Source: Arenicola marina
Taxonomy: Eukaryota; Annelida; Polychaeta; Arenicolidae
DNA: 64,000 bases
Direction: 5' to 3'
NCBI GenBank assembly: GCA_964019135.1
Contig: OZ025253.1
Coordinates: 36,196,548 to 36,260,547, forward strand
Position numbers and translations under genes: made by a program. Within the stretch, counting starts at the first letter, position 1; each line of letters opens with the position of its first letter. Below the pieces are notes generated by a model. That model was not told the DNA's origin, ran no database searches, and worked only from the letters and a program-made list of their open reading frames with translations. Shown piece after piece: positions 47,301-56,754 of this stretch.

Positions 47301-50300
47301 TTTAGCTTCACATTGTAGTTCCACAATTCCAGGTCAGATGGCGCCTATGGACGGAGATCACGTGATATTTATCTGCTCGCCCAAGTTAAGGACGCTGGAT
47401 GAGTTGACGCAGAAAGGTGTCTGGTTGGCTGATCTCTCCATATACGATGCCACTCGTGAATTTGTCTTGCTCAACCAACTCAGACAAGCGGAACTTAACA
47501 TAAGGTATGAGGTGCTGCCACCCCCCCCCCCCCCTTCCCACCCCCCCACCCTCACTCCGCCCCGCGTGTTAACAAGTACAATAGCATTAAATTTGAAGGC
47601 CGCTAAAATCGTGTAGTCCGAACCGCTGCGCAGCCCCTTCAATAGTCGATCGTTGCCCTAGTTACATTGCGCAGAAAAATAAAATATGAAGTCACACACA
47701 AACAAATTGTGCTTATAGATTTAACGCCCCACCTAGCTGCACGTGCCACGTGTCTTGGCCACGATATATACTGAAACATCGTGTAAAGAAGGCGACTTTT
47801 TCATGAGATTTGAGAAAGCCTGAAAGCGCTAAACATTTAACTTCTAACTTTGTATGCGAAAGTTGAACGAAAGAAGGCCTAGCACGTATGTGAGATGAAC
47901 GTGTTAATGTAAATTAACTCGTAATGATAGTAATAGCGCAAGTGTTGCGTGGCATTAGGCATTGTTTAACCCTCCTATTGCTACTGTTATGTCGACCCAC
48001 TCTCCCATGTACCCAGCCTACAGTTGGAGGAAATGACGTTTCGCCTCGAGCAGACGGCCCTGGCGCTGGAGCGGGAAAAATCCAAGACCGACGTACTCCT
48101 TCAGCAGATGTTGCCGCCCAAGGTAGCGGAGCAGCTAAAAGCTGGCAAGCAGGTTGAGGCAGGTGAGCCAATCAGGCCTGAGTAAGGGACGGACCATTTG
48201 TTTTTTGGGTTGCAGCCAGACAGGAAATTGTGGGGTTCGACGACGTCAGATTTTGTTTGCCACGGGGTGGTCAGAATGTCGTTGGGGGTTCTTGTGATGG
48301 CTTGAGTTTTGTTTTGATCAGCAAAATGTATTAAGTTGTGTTTTATAGGTAGATTTGTTCATCAGTAGCAGGTTTTTAGAAAAAGTGAAATTTCTTCTTC
48401 GCCCCTTGTAGTCAAAGATATTTCAGACGGTTCTTGTACACATGAAGGCTACACTATGTCACTCCCGGGACAAATGAAGTGTAGGGTCAGATGAAATTTG
48501 CCCCAGGTGAAGGGACCATGGTTTCAATGCACCTCCTGTTGATCTATGGCTCAGCCTGCTTACCAGCTGAGCTATGAAGAATAACGTATGGCAAAGAGAA
48601 AATTTCCGTTTGTCACGAAAGAAATAGAATCGCAATAAAATAGAGTACAATTGGCCAAATACCTGTTATCGCCATAGCGATGTTCCTATATTCATATCCT
48701 ACCACCATATGTCTATGTGGTCGCATGTCTTACTTGGGTGTTACTGTATTCAAAACGTGTGTTACCTCTGACATCGTCCTGGGTAATTGACCAATCGTCT
48801 AGTCTGACTGATGCATTACCTGCTTGCATCGACACATTATTCAGTTAGAAGAACACTAGGATACACTGCGAGGATGTAAGGGTCCATGTGGCCAAGACCC
48901 TGCCGCACCCCATTCTTCTTCATTCATCCTGGCATTTTGTTTTGTAATGTCCTTAATAAGCTTCCGTACATCCGTCTTCCAGATCCTCTTTCGTCTCCAT
49001 TCTTCCTTGTCTGTTTTATCTGTAACATGCGGAGAAAGCTTCTGTACATCCGTCGTCCTATTCCTTTGCCATATTCGTTCATTGTCGCAAGACACTTAAT
49101 ATTTTCTTTAATTCCCTGTCTCATTTCAGAAAAATTTAGTGAAGTCACAATTCTATTCAGCGACATCGTAACTTTTACCAACATGGCGTCTAAGGTTCCA
49201 CCCATGGAGATTGTCAACATGTTGAACAAACTATACTCACATTTCGATGCCCTGACGAACAAGCATGGCGTATACAAGGTAATGTTCGTTTCCATAACAA
49301 CCGCTTCTTTTATAATTACGATACGTTTAACTCCCCGATGAGGGTAAACATATATCAGTACTTTGGGCTACTTTCTAAGTAAACGATGAAGCATAGGGAC
49401 TTTCTAAATGGTGCGCAAGCATCAAAACTTCCCGGTCATGTGAGCTAATCGCGGGACAACCCGTATATCGTAGCCTATATCGTGAAATACGACCATGTAA
49501 AGCTTGAAGATACCTTCCAACCTACGTTGAGACTATTTCATACTGGACTTACGTATTTCTCACTTGTACCTACCATTGACTATGATTGTTAATTTCATAC
49601 TCTTATGGACTTCTCACTTGTACCTATCAATAACTATGATTGTCAATTTCATACTCACGATTAAAGAAAAAACGTGGGCGGGGCTTAGTGTCGGAGCCCG
49701 GATCGGTCCATTATAAGCACTTTTCGCCTAAGGGCTCTGGAAGGCAGGTGAGGTGGGCGCTTGTGAGTGGGATTGCCTGGGAATGGGTGGTTTGAGTTCA
49801 GATGAAAACCAGAATCCGCTGGATTCAATAGACGGATCCTTACTCCCGCGCTGAGTCCCGCCCATGCCTGAGTCCTTCTTCGTTAAACGTGAGAATAAAA
49901 ATGACAATAATAGCTTATTATTCAATCCCATGTACCTCAACCTGCTTGCCAGCTTTTAGCTGCTCCGCTACCTTGGGCGGCAACATCTGCTGAAGGAGTA
50001 CGTCGGTCTTGGATTTTTCCCGCTCCAGCGCCAGGGCCGTCTGCTCGAGGCGAAACGTCATGTCCTCCAACTGTAGGCTAGGTACATGGGATAAATGTCA
50101 GTTGCACTTCTCTGCAACTGACAGGAAAGTGACAGGAAAGTGACAGGCTCCATCTAGCGCCAGCGACAAGTGTAATGTATTCGCTTGTGCTTCATACGTT
50201 ATCTGGTGCTCAGGTAATTGGATTTCTTTCTTTCCTCCCTTTCGTTTGGCCCGACTAGGTGGAGACAATAGGAGACGCCTACATGGTGGTTGGCGGTGCG

Positions 50301-51739
50301 CCGGAAGTATCTAAAGTGCATGCGCAAAGCGTGGCGGACCTTGCCCTAGATCTGATGGTAGCTTCAAAATTTGTCACGTCACCCGCTACCGGGGAACCCC
50401 TCCAGGTGAGCGTCAATATAATCGCTGCTTTTGAACTTGAATTTTGAAGTTGGTGATATAGACACGTACATGTGTTATAGATGTGCGACAATGTTACATC
50501 ACAGATTATCAGAAATTTAAGAAATTCTATTTAGGAAAATCGCAAAAATATCCCCGTTATATGCTTATGCTTGATGACCCTTCTCTGTTGTCAGATTCGG
50601 GTTGGGCTTCACTCGGGCTCCGTGGTGGCCGGGGTGGTGGGCGACAAGATGCCTCGCTACTGCCTGTTCGGTGACACCGTTAACACGGCATCGAGGATGG
50701 AGAGCCATAGTCTTCCCTGCAAAATCCACCTCAGCGCCGAGACACAACGGTGAGCCACGGTCGGGAGATCGGGTGCATCTTCCATGTTAACACCCACGAA
50801 ATAATAGGTTATTTCTGTTGTTGTAAATAGTCAGTGTGAGTCACACGTGGGCTATGCTGAGACATGAAGCAATAGGTCACCTCTTTAAAAGATTTGTTTT
50901 TAATATTTGTTTTGATGTATGGCTCAATTCCATGTTAATTGTATAACGATAATTGCAGTATATATCAAAGTTCACAGGCAAAAGTACGTGATAAGCCAAC
51001 ATATACTATATTGTCGATATATATATATATATATATGTCATTTATTTTTAAGCTGTTCGTGAGTTCGGAGGGGTATGCAATAAAATGCGATGCAAACCCC
51101 TTCGATCTATTGGGAAAACTCTTGACGGTTATGGCCTCATAATTTGTAGAGTAACATAAAAAATAATTCCCCTTACGGTGACCAATTTTGGAGAAAAAAA
51201 AATTCCCAATGCTATTCTGTGATTCGGCTGCCAGTTGGAATCCATACGGCCCCACCTGTTGGCATGTTTACCATGTTTTGCAATAGCCCCTTTAGTGTAG
51301 TTTATTCATACACGCATCTTTGTTCGCTCAATCCTGATCACGCTCGCAAATGGTGTTTTATATTTCACGTGAAAGACAAATATGTTTTCTCGTCTCATTA
51401 GCGTGTTGCATACGAATAATAATCAATCCCATATGTAAAACCATAATAATTATGGTATCGTTATTCCCAGATATACGCCTCAAAAGTATTACCTGTTCTT
51501 TCATTATTATTTTCTCCGACAGACTTATAAAAGAGGATGGCTATGTAACCATGGAAAGAGGTCAAATCAAGATAAAGGGCAAGGGGAAAATGACCACCTA
51601 TTTTCTGATTGGTGGACCCGGCGGCGAATCAAAGATGACGGAGATCAGCAGCCGATTTACAGAAGTCAGCAGCGATGAGTCTAGAAAGGCCAGCAAGATT
51701 GTCGCTGGGCGGAGGAGCGCATTCTGTGTAATCTCGTGA
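32234..51739 (+). CDS. soluble guanylate cyclase, beta-type (NO receptor), 11 exons
   Basis: Converts GTP to cGMP when NO binds a heme in its N-terminal H-NOX domain. Eleven exons with GT/AG borders and matching phases join into 784 codons plus stop; only the initiator Met is missing. With one Met added, the heme ligand falls at His105 (LDTVH), the canonical position in sGC beta subunits. The heme-propionate motif Y-x-S-x-R is present (HYYSIRKG), and Leu stands where O2-binding H-NOX proteins have Tyr. Order of parts: H-NOX (~1-220), Ser/Thr/Pro-rich linker (~225-373), HNOBA/PAS (from ~374), coiled coil (~514-562), catalytic domain (~563-740), CaaX end CVIS. Unlike beta-1, both metal Asp residues (574, 618) occur together with Glu614, Cys684, Asn691 and Arg695, so a homodimer could be active. 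This pattern and the CaaX box resemble GUCY1B2 rather than GUCY1B1. Confidence 0.9.
32682..32950. repeat. 37-bp tandem repeat, about seven copies
   Basis: Unit resembles AATGGACTGTGGTTGTGTTA followed by ATTGGGTTACCCAGAGA. Lies in the first sGC intron. Confidence 0.9.
36495..36820. repeat. dispersed repeat, pair with 47595-47885
   Basis: Collinear with 47595-47885: GCTAAAATC.TGTA, ATCGTTGCC.TAG, CACCTAGCTGC.CG, CTTGGCCACGATATATACTG and GTGTAAAGAAGG. Both copies lie in introns of the cyclase gene and have the same orientation. Confidence 0.8.
38585..38700. repeat. short ~42-bp tandem repeat
   Basis: About three degenerate copies of AACCCTCAAATGTAACAA followed by CTTTTCC.CTAATGTAAAA. Confidence 0.6.
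41515..41775. repeat. 88-bp tandem repeat with CTAACCCTAA words
   Basis: AACACTAA begins units at 41515, 41603 and 41692 (88 and 89 bp). Each contains CTAACCCTAAC-like words and CAGAATATGCAGTCTTACCTCC. The telomere-like words are part of a longer unit, so this is not a telomeric array. Confidence 0.85.
43010..43380. mobile_element. foldback MITE with ~115-bp terminal inverted repeats
   Basis: The left arm (from about 43016, ATAGACCGATCCA) and right arm (to about 43373) are reverse complements over roughly 115 bp with scattered mismatches. They include CCGACACTAAGCCC and AATGAAATTGACAATC. The centre is only about 130 bp. Related arms occur at 49555-49715. The element family is unassigned because no clear target duplication is visible. 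Confidence 0.8.
43960..44060 (+). CDS. sGC exon: H-NOX, second part
   Basis: Reads [20 protein letters not shown] and continues to AEVLE. Acceptor CTTCAG, donor GTACGT. Supplies one base to the previous codon and one to the next, so the phases agree. Confidence 0.85.
44290..44473 (+). CDS. sGC exon: H-NOX heme-ligand exon
   Basis: Contains [19 protein letters not shown], where the last His is the proximal heme ligand. Acceptor ATGCAG, donor GTATAG. Confidence 0.92.
45067..45143 (+). CDS. sGC exon: H-NOX YxSxR exon
   Basis: Encodes [18 protein letters not shown] with the heme-propionate-binding Y-x-S-x-R. Acceptor ATATAG, donor GTAAGA. Confidence 0.9.
45662..45768. repeat. 23-bp AT-rich tandem repeat, about four copies
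   Basis: Unit TAACCAAATAATATTATAAT plus TAA, just upstream of the large cyclase exon. Confidence 0.9.
45858..46790 (+). CDS. sGC exon: H-NOX end, long linker, HNOBA start
   Basis: A 933-nt exon. It finishes H-NOX, then encodes about 150 residues of polar, low-complexity linker (residues ~225-373), then begins the HNOBA/PAS-like domain at [15 protein letters not shown]. The linker is longer than in typical sGC beta-1 subunits. Donor GTATTT. Confidence 0.9.
47333..47504 (+). CDS. sGC exon: HNOBA/PAS-like domain
   Basis: Encodes '[20 protein letters not shown]' and '[17 protein letters not shown]', closely following the HNOBA consensus. Acceptor TTCCAG, donor GTATGA. Confidence 0.93.
47595..47885. 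repeat. dispersed repeat, partner of 36495-36820
   Basis: Intronic copy between the HNOBA and coiled-coil exons, in the same orientation as its partner. Confidence 0.8.
48017..48162 (+). CDS. sGC exon: signalling coiled coil
   Basis: Encodes [20 protein letters not shown] and [20 protein letters not shown], the linker helix that couples the sensor to the cyclase. Acceptor ACCCAG, donor GTGAGC. A nearly identical inverted copy lies at 49935-50091. Confidence 0.93.
48490..48580 (-). mobile_element. possible tRNA-derived SINE fragment
   Basis: On the minus strand, CATAGCTCAGCTGGTAAGCA resembles a Pol III A-box region; the B-box is degenerate. Intronic. Confidence 0.35.
49130..49278 (+). CDS. 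sGC exon: catalytic domain, first metal Asp
   Basis: Encodes [18 protein letters not shown] with the first metal-binding Asp (residue 574) and [19 protein letters not shown]. Acceptor TTTCAG, donor GTAATG. Confidence 0.95.
49555..49715. repeat. two tandem arms related to the 43.0-kb foldback MITE
   Basis: TTCTCACTTGTACCTA followed by CTATGATTGT.AATTTCATACTC occurs twice. The second copy continues into GTGGGCGGGGCTTAGTGTCGG as in the right arm of the 43-kb element. Confidence 0.8.
49925..50092 (-). repeat. inverted copy of sGC coiled-coil exon within a later intron
   Basis: 49935-50091 is the reverse complement of 48003-48159: 157 bp, no indels, and only two differences that I count by eye. 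One changes a Glu codon to Asp; the other lies in the acceptor context. It covers 14 bp before the exon and stops 3 bp short of the exon end. The block is bounded by perfect 13-bp inverted repeats ATCCCATGTACCT (49925-49937 and 50080-50092). It cannot be spliced in the sense direction as an exon. Confidence 0.97.
50259..50405 (+). CDS. sGC exon: catalytic domain, second metal Asp
   Basis: Begins [16 protein letters not shown]. Glu614 fits the guanine-recognising Glu of GTP cyclases and Asp618 the second metal ligand. Acceptor ACTAG, donor GTGAGC. Confidence 0.95.
50595..50749 (+). CDS. sGC exon: catalytic domain, base and transition-state residues
   Basis: Encodes [18 protein letters not shown], with Cys684 (guanine recognition), Asn691 and Arg695 (transition state). 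Acceptor TGTCAG, donor GTGAGC. Confidence 0.95.
51523..51739 (+). CDS. sGC last exon, ending in a CaaX box
   Basis: Completes the cyclase domain ([19 protein letters not shown]) and adds a polar tail ending Cys-Val-Ile-Ser before TGA. CVIS fits a farnesylation-type CaaX box, which suggests membrane attachment. Acceptor GACAG. Confidence 0.93.
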
Positions 51740-52280
51740 TCAGGTCACGTGATCTGGTACGAGAGGATAATTACAACGATCCCGGCGGATACGCCAGATT
51801 CTGCAGAAACGGAAAAAATACTGTTTTCACTTAAACGATGACTGGCAAGCACTTTCTGACTTTGAAACTGTGCGGTGAACGCCCCAGGGCCATCATGTTG
51901 GTCTCTGGCGCGAATCAAGTTCGGATATTGCAGTGAACACACGAACGATCGGATTAGGCGGGTATTCATGATCGGTACATCAATTGATGGAATCAACGAT
52001 ACAAGGGCGGAGGAGGTGTGGTGTGGTGTGGGGTGAGAGACAGGGGTAAACGAAATATACCCCCCCCCCGGCTCACTATGCCTATGTATATATTAATTGA
52101 AATAAATATCTAGTTTAGAGTCAAATTAACCACTAATTATATTGTGTTGTACGCCTTCCTCGAAGAGATATAACCACCAATAGATGGCGATAAATACGTA
52201 TTTTATTTAATATACGTTCATATATTATATCGACCAGCTAGGCGCCGCGTGATCGGCAGCTGTCTGGTCCAACAGTTGGT
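51740..52280. other. 3' region of the cyclase gene and intergenic
   Basis: No coding exon. A C run near 52068 and AATAAA at 52101 could mark the transcript end, but this is only a guess. Confidence 0.35.
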
Positions 52281-52500
52281 TGCATATTCAGGACGCTTTA
52301 ACCACTGTTGGTCATATCGAGCCAATGGGAGAAGGAAGGCAGAGTGGAACAATGTTTCCCGCGGGTAAATCCCTACTCTTGGCGAAGGAAGACAAGGGAT
52401 CTCTATCCTGCGACCACACAGCCATGGCCACAGCGCTGCGCTCCGAGCCACCGAGCCACGTGCCGTTAGGCTCCCATGTGACCAGAACACTCAAGGTAAT
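52280..52500 (-). mobile_element. SINE body, minus strand, head-truncated
   Basis: The reverse complement aligns with 21395-21592: GAGCCTAACGG.AC.TGG, GTGGCCAT..CTGTG, CCACTCT.CCTTCCTTCTC and AAAGCGTCCTGAATA. A/B-box sequence is missing or degenerate. Confidence 0.75.
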
Positions 52501-52788
52501 AGTAATAGGTTATCATTATACTAATATATTACATAAGTATTTGAAATGTAGCTGATAATCATGTGATGTGGTATTGTACTGTACAAGACACTAATGTAGG
52601 CTGTTTTAACAGCTTGCAACAACAACTTTGTCCCGTGAGAAACCTTGACTCAATATTATTTATGCTTGAAATATTAACTTGTTTGTTCATTTGTCATGCT
52701 GGTTTGCAGATATATACCAGACAGGATAAAAATGCATTAAAACCTTTTAAAGATTAAACAATAAGCATAATATATTCATTCATTTAGG

Positions 52789-53211
52789 ACAATGCTGATG
52801 CAATGAGACCCTCAACAATGGCAGCACAGGGCAATGATGTGGCACTCATAGTGCAAGATACTGATGAACCGGAGTCCAGCGATGGCGATCAACACTCCAC
52901 AGTTTCCACTGAGCCACAACTCAGCCATATACAGCGCATTGAAGATCAATATCGTCAATTCAACATCAGGGTTTTAAACCACGACTATTGGCTTCGGGGT
53001 ATATACACCGGCTGCATGATTCTTGTCCTAATGGTTAGGAACAAAGAGTCTTTGGACCGGCTGTCGCGACCGGAAAGGCACAAAGAATTGAACGAAAAAT
53101 GTGTAATTTTTTTGCGGCAAAACCCAGCTGTTGACCAAACCGATGTGGATCGAATCGTCATCAGGGTTTCGGACAAGGACATCAACACTACACGTCTCTA
53201 TCTTGAGCGAG
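52789..53211 (+). CDS. single coding exon, possibly TRADD-N-like; partial gene
   Basis: Opens after acceptor CATTTAG and closes at CGAG|GTAAGC. It encodes about 140 residues with an acidic, Ser-rich start, then 'IEDQYRQFNIRVLNHDYWLR', 'GCMILVLMV', 'SLDRLSRPERHKELNEKC' and 'DVDRIVIRVSDKD'. The alternation of a GxxILxL strand, a helix with a basic 'ELN' turn and an I-x-I-x-V strand resembles TRADD-N-type domains of death and immune signalling proteins. This is a by-eye fold impression, not a firm family assignment. ATG at 52804 lies in frame. No partner exon was found; the next sequence is the cGAS-like pseudogene. Confidence 0.5.
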
Positions 53212-53404
53212 GTAAGCCAGTATACATTTCTATACAGTCGTATGGCAATCCCGTTTGCAGGTGAACGCGTATTAATTGCTGATGTGACGAGCCCCGGAAA
53301 CGCAGAAAAGTGCAGAAATACAGTGGGCCAATGCTGACGACGTCATATTCAAATTTCTCGACCCCAGAACGAGGTTCCAAAACTAACTTTGTTAGAACGC
53401 ACTA

Positions 53405-54890
53405 TGCAGCCTGGAGAGGGTGGTGGGGCTGGAGCGGTCCTCACTCCCCGCACACCTGCTGCCTAAGGGAGTTGCGTTGTTGATGCCGGGGACCAGGGCT
53501 GACTGGTTACCGACGACGTGTGTCGTGGAGACACACGCGTTGGTCGCCCTCGGCCTTCGCTCAGCAACCGTCACCCTCATCCGGGGCCTCAAGCTTTTGA
53601 CGGCGCTACCTCCAGTGGGGCCTCTTGAATCAGATGAAGAAGGAGGTGAGAGAAGTGGAGGATAGCCTGGTGGTCCTGGTGGGTAGACGTGGGGAGTCCT
53701 GGGGGTGCATTGGGGGCTTGGTAGCCCCATGTGACGTTGTTGGGAAACAACGCCACATGTCCAGTCTATCAAATCCTGTACGGCATTTTAAAAACACGCG
53801 TGGCGAGAAGCGGTGCTGATGGCGAGAACTTTTTGGGGTATGGCAATAGTTTCTAAAAGTATGCATCTTACAACTTATCTTGTTATTTTGGTTGAAGTCT
53901 CCGTGATTACGACGATATCGTCTGTTGATTTTTCGAAGCAGCGGACAACTCAGTTTTGTCCGCCGCCTTGCCCACCCAGTGGAGAAACTGCGCATGCGTG
54001 CATGTCGTTAAAACCGCACCATTCGCTTGGTGGCGCTTCATACACGCAGCCATTGACACGCAATAAGCGAAACGCCACCTGGCGAAAGCCGCTGGTGAAG
54101 AATGACCAAACACGAAATGCCGCGGTAAACAACAAGAAAGTCTCATTTCAACCGACTTGATAGTAATGCGATACTTTGTGAGTTCATATGCATGTTGGTT
54201 TTGTGGTAAATATGAAGTTTAGGTATCAGAGTACAAAATTACCAGGGTTTGATGGATCGTGCGGTTAACAACACTTAGTCGCCCACAAAAGCTAATCTTA
54301 CACCCTCATTTTGTACATGAGGACATGAGACTGTTGTGTGTAGCAACAACTGTCTCATATGGGACTAGGGGCTTGGGGGACGTGGAGGGCCTCTGTGACT
54401 GTGTCAGAGAGTCGCAGATGGCCGGGATGAGGCACGAGGAGGCGCGACTTGAGACTGGGGTGGCGGTTTACTGGCACAGGGTGACGCTGGTGGTATCCAC
54501 CACCAACACAGAGCACTGTGCGAGGCGGGGCGCTGCGGGGTGTCCGGGTGAGTGTGGCCTGTGTGAGGACCTGACCCGTGAGGGAGTGCTGTCGCCGACC
54601 CCCTAGTGGAGCGGTGAGGGGTTGGCGCTGAAGGAGGTAAGGCCGTACATGAGGGACTCACTTGGAGGGACTCACTTGGAGAGGGCGAGGGATGTCCGCC
54701 ATCCCCTGGTGAGTGGTGAAGAGGTGGAGGACGTCCCTCTGCGGTCAGAGAGGGGAGAGTGGCTGGATACAAGTCACGGAACGCACAGGTCCGTGATGCG
54801 TTCACAGTATCCTGTCTGGTGCTTGCTACCGCCCTATCTAACTGACATACGGCGGTCTGCCGTCAGCTCTGTGACGCCGCGCAGGTCACG
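53405..54890 (+). pseudogene. decayed partial copy of the cGAS-like gene
   Basis: Matches the C-terminal half of the 13.2-15.0 kb gene: 'GLERSS', 'WLPTTCVVE', 'VTLIRGLKLL', 'DVEGL...CVRES', 'GLCEDLT' and 'RSQYPVW' recur in order. The N-terminal half with the catalytic GS and E-Y-D residues is absent, so it cannot be an active enzyme. It is broken by a 646-bp insertion (53722-54367), a later stop, frame changes and a deletion of roughly 130 bp before the last part. It continues into the same 3' flank as the intact gene, so it arose by DNA duplication, not retrotransposition. Confidence 0.88.
53722..54367. mobile_element. 646-bp TIR element inserted in the pseudogene, 9-bp target duplication
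   Basis: GGGGCTTGG occurs directly before (53713-53721) and after (54368-54376) the insert. Its ends are inverted repeats: TAGCCCCATGTGA on the left and TAGTCCCATATGA on the other strand at the right. Removing it restores alignment to the intact paralogue. It has no transposase, so it is non-autonomous. A 9-bp duplication is typical of Mutator-like elements, but 8-9 bp also occurs elsewhere, so no superfamily is assigned. Confidence 0.85.
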
Positions 54891-56610
54891 TGATCACTGA
54901 CTCACCAACCACGTCACGGGTGTCGTATCACGTGGCCCCAACAGGTGACGTCGCAAGATGGCGCCAGTTTCTTTACATCCAGTGCCTGAGGGGGAGGAGG
55001 GTGGGGGGTCGAGGGTAGATGTGTATGTTTACCTTTAATAGATCAACGTGTTTCACTTTTTTTGTCTGCTTAGTTTTTACTATTTTTATCGAGTAGGTTG
55101 TAAAGGGTAGGCCTTTGTGTATTAGGGCAGGTAGAGGGTTGTGAAGTAAGATTGCGGTGGCTTGTTCAACGTTTTAAGTTCGAACTTTATTCCATTTCTT
55201 TGCCTGAGATATGACGATGAGTTATGTTTTTTTTACGTGAGGACGGTTTATAGGAATTTTTGCAGTTATTATTTATAGTAATTGAGATGAGACTTAATTA
55301 ATCTGTTAATAGTATGGTTGGGTTTGGGGGAGGGTGGGGAAAGGACGTGGGGGGTGGCAACTCATTGATATGCAGGCTATGCTGGTCTTATATCTCAGTA
55401 CTATACAGGATAATTTGTGTGTTCGTGTGCGTCTGTGACACCTGTCCCAACTGGTCAAAGTTATAGATGACCTACTCATATTCTAGTTGGTTTTCAACAT
55501 GAGTTAATCGATTCTCCAAAGCCCGTTCATTAAAATATATTAATTATCATTAGTATTCAGATTTGAATTGTTGTGGCTCAAATGCTGAAGGTTTTTTTGG
55601 TCAGAATGTTGTCACTATGATCGGGACGAGGCCAGTTGTATGCTTAAATTCAGACGAAAATAGACATAAGAATGTAGCATGTAATCTAGCTAAAGTCGGT
55701 GATTTGATGTAGTGGTTACTATTATAAAATGCGAATGAAATAGTATGCACGTATACTGGTCCTATATCACAGTATTATATATTATATTAATAATGTTAAT
55801 AATATATAGTTGTCAAGTATGCACTTTGTTTTGATTGTTTCATTATATATAGTATTAATAATAAAATCATCGCTGTCACCAGCACACCACATAAGTAGTT
55901 TTGCTTGCCTTTTTATGCCTGTTACATTGTACGGTATAAACCGTGAATTGTATATTTTGTAACTCAATACATATTTTGATGCTGATCAAAAATTAATACG
56001 ACACAAATATTGGTTTGAAGCAGCTGTTATACCTGAAGTAAAGTCCATCATATTTATCCTGGAAAGTGGAAATAAATTCGCCACATATCAAATCGCGTAA
56101 CTATTGATAAAGCGTATATAAGATATTAAGGACGTTTATTATGGGAACATTATGATACGAAACGACTGAAATGAGGAGTCCCTTGGTGGGTCCATTATGA
56201 TTTAACAGCGTGGCGAATGACAAAACCATTTACTATAATTCCTATCATGGAGCATTACGACACATTGATCAAGTGAAATATGACACATTTATCAAGTGAT
56301 ACAGTGGCGGATCCAGGAGGGGCACAGGGGGCACGGACCCCCCTTTCTCTGAAGAAACCTACTATTCATCCCGGATACCCTCACTAGCACCCCGCCACAC
56401 CGCTTGGTAGCAAATTTACCACGGGATGCCGCTTAATTAATTAGATTCGCCACTTTTTTATGCATCTCGGGCGAACGCGACGGCGGTTGTGAATAACATT
56501 TAATGTGGTGAGGGTGGAGGGGTGGGGGGGGGGGGGGGGGTTGCGACCCACAGTTGTATGCCGGCATCCAGTTACATGAGCAGCGGAAGTCGCTGGCCGC
56601 CGCCATCAAT
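54890..56610 (+). other. duplicated 3' flank of the cGAS-like gene
   Basis: Aligns with 14.98-16.4 kb from GTCACGTGATCACTGA at the start to AGTTACATGA/AGATACATGA near the end, with indels. No coding content. A run of about 18 G near 56523 corresponds to the shorter G run near 16305. Confidence 0.8.
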
Positions 56611-56754
56611 CTAAAGCTATTCGAACAGTTGTTTCCCTCCAAAATCATCCCAGGTTCTAAAATTGGTGCATTTTATTGCTGACTATTGAAATCATTATTT
56701 ATTCTGATTACTTACTTACCCTCTTACTCTTTATTATTTATCACTCAGTTATCA

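Noticed and set aside
53813-54160. 115-residue frame inside the TIR element
   Set aside because: No transposase motif. The element looks non-autonomous.
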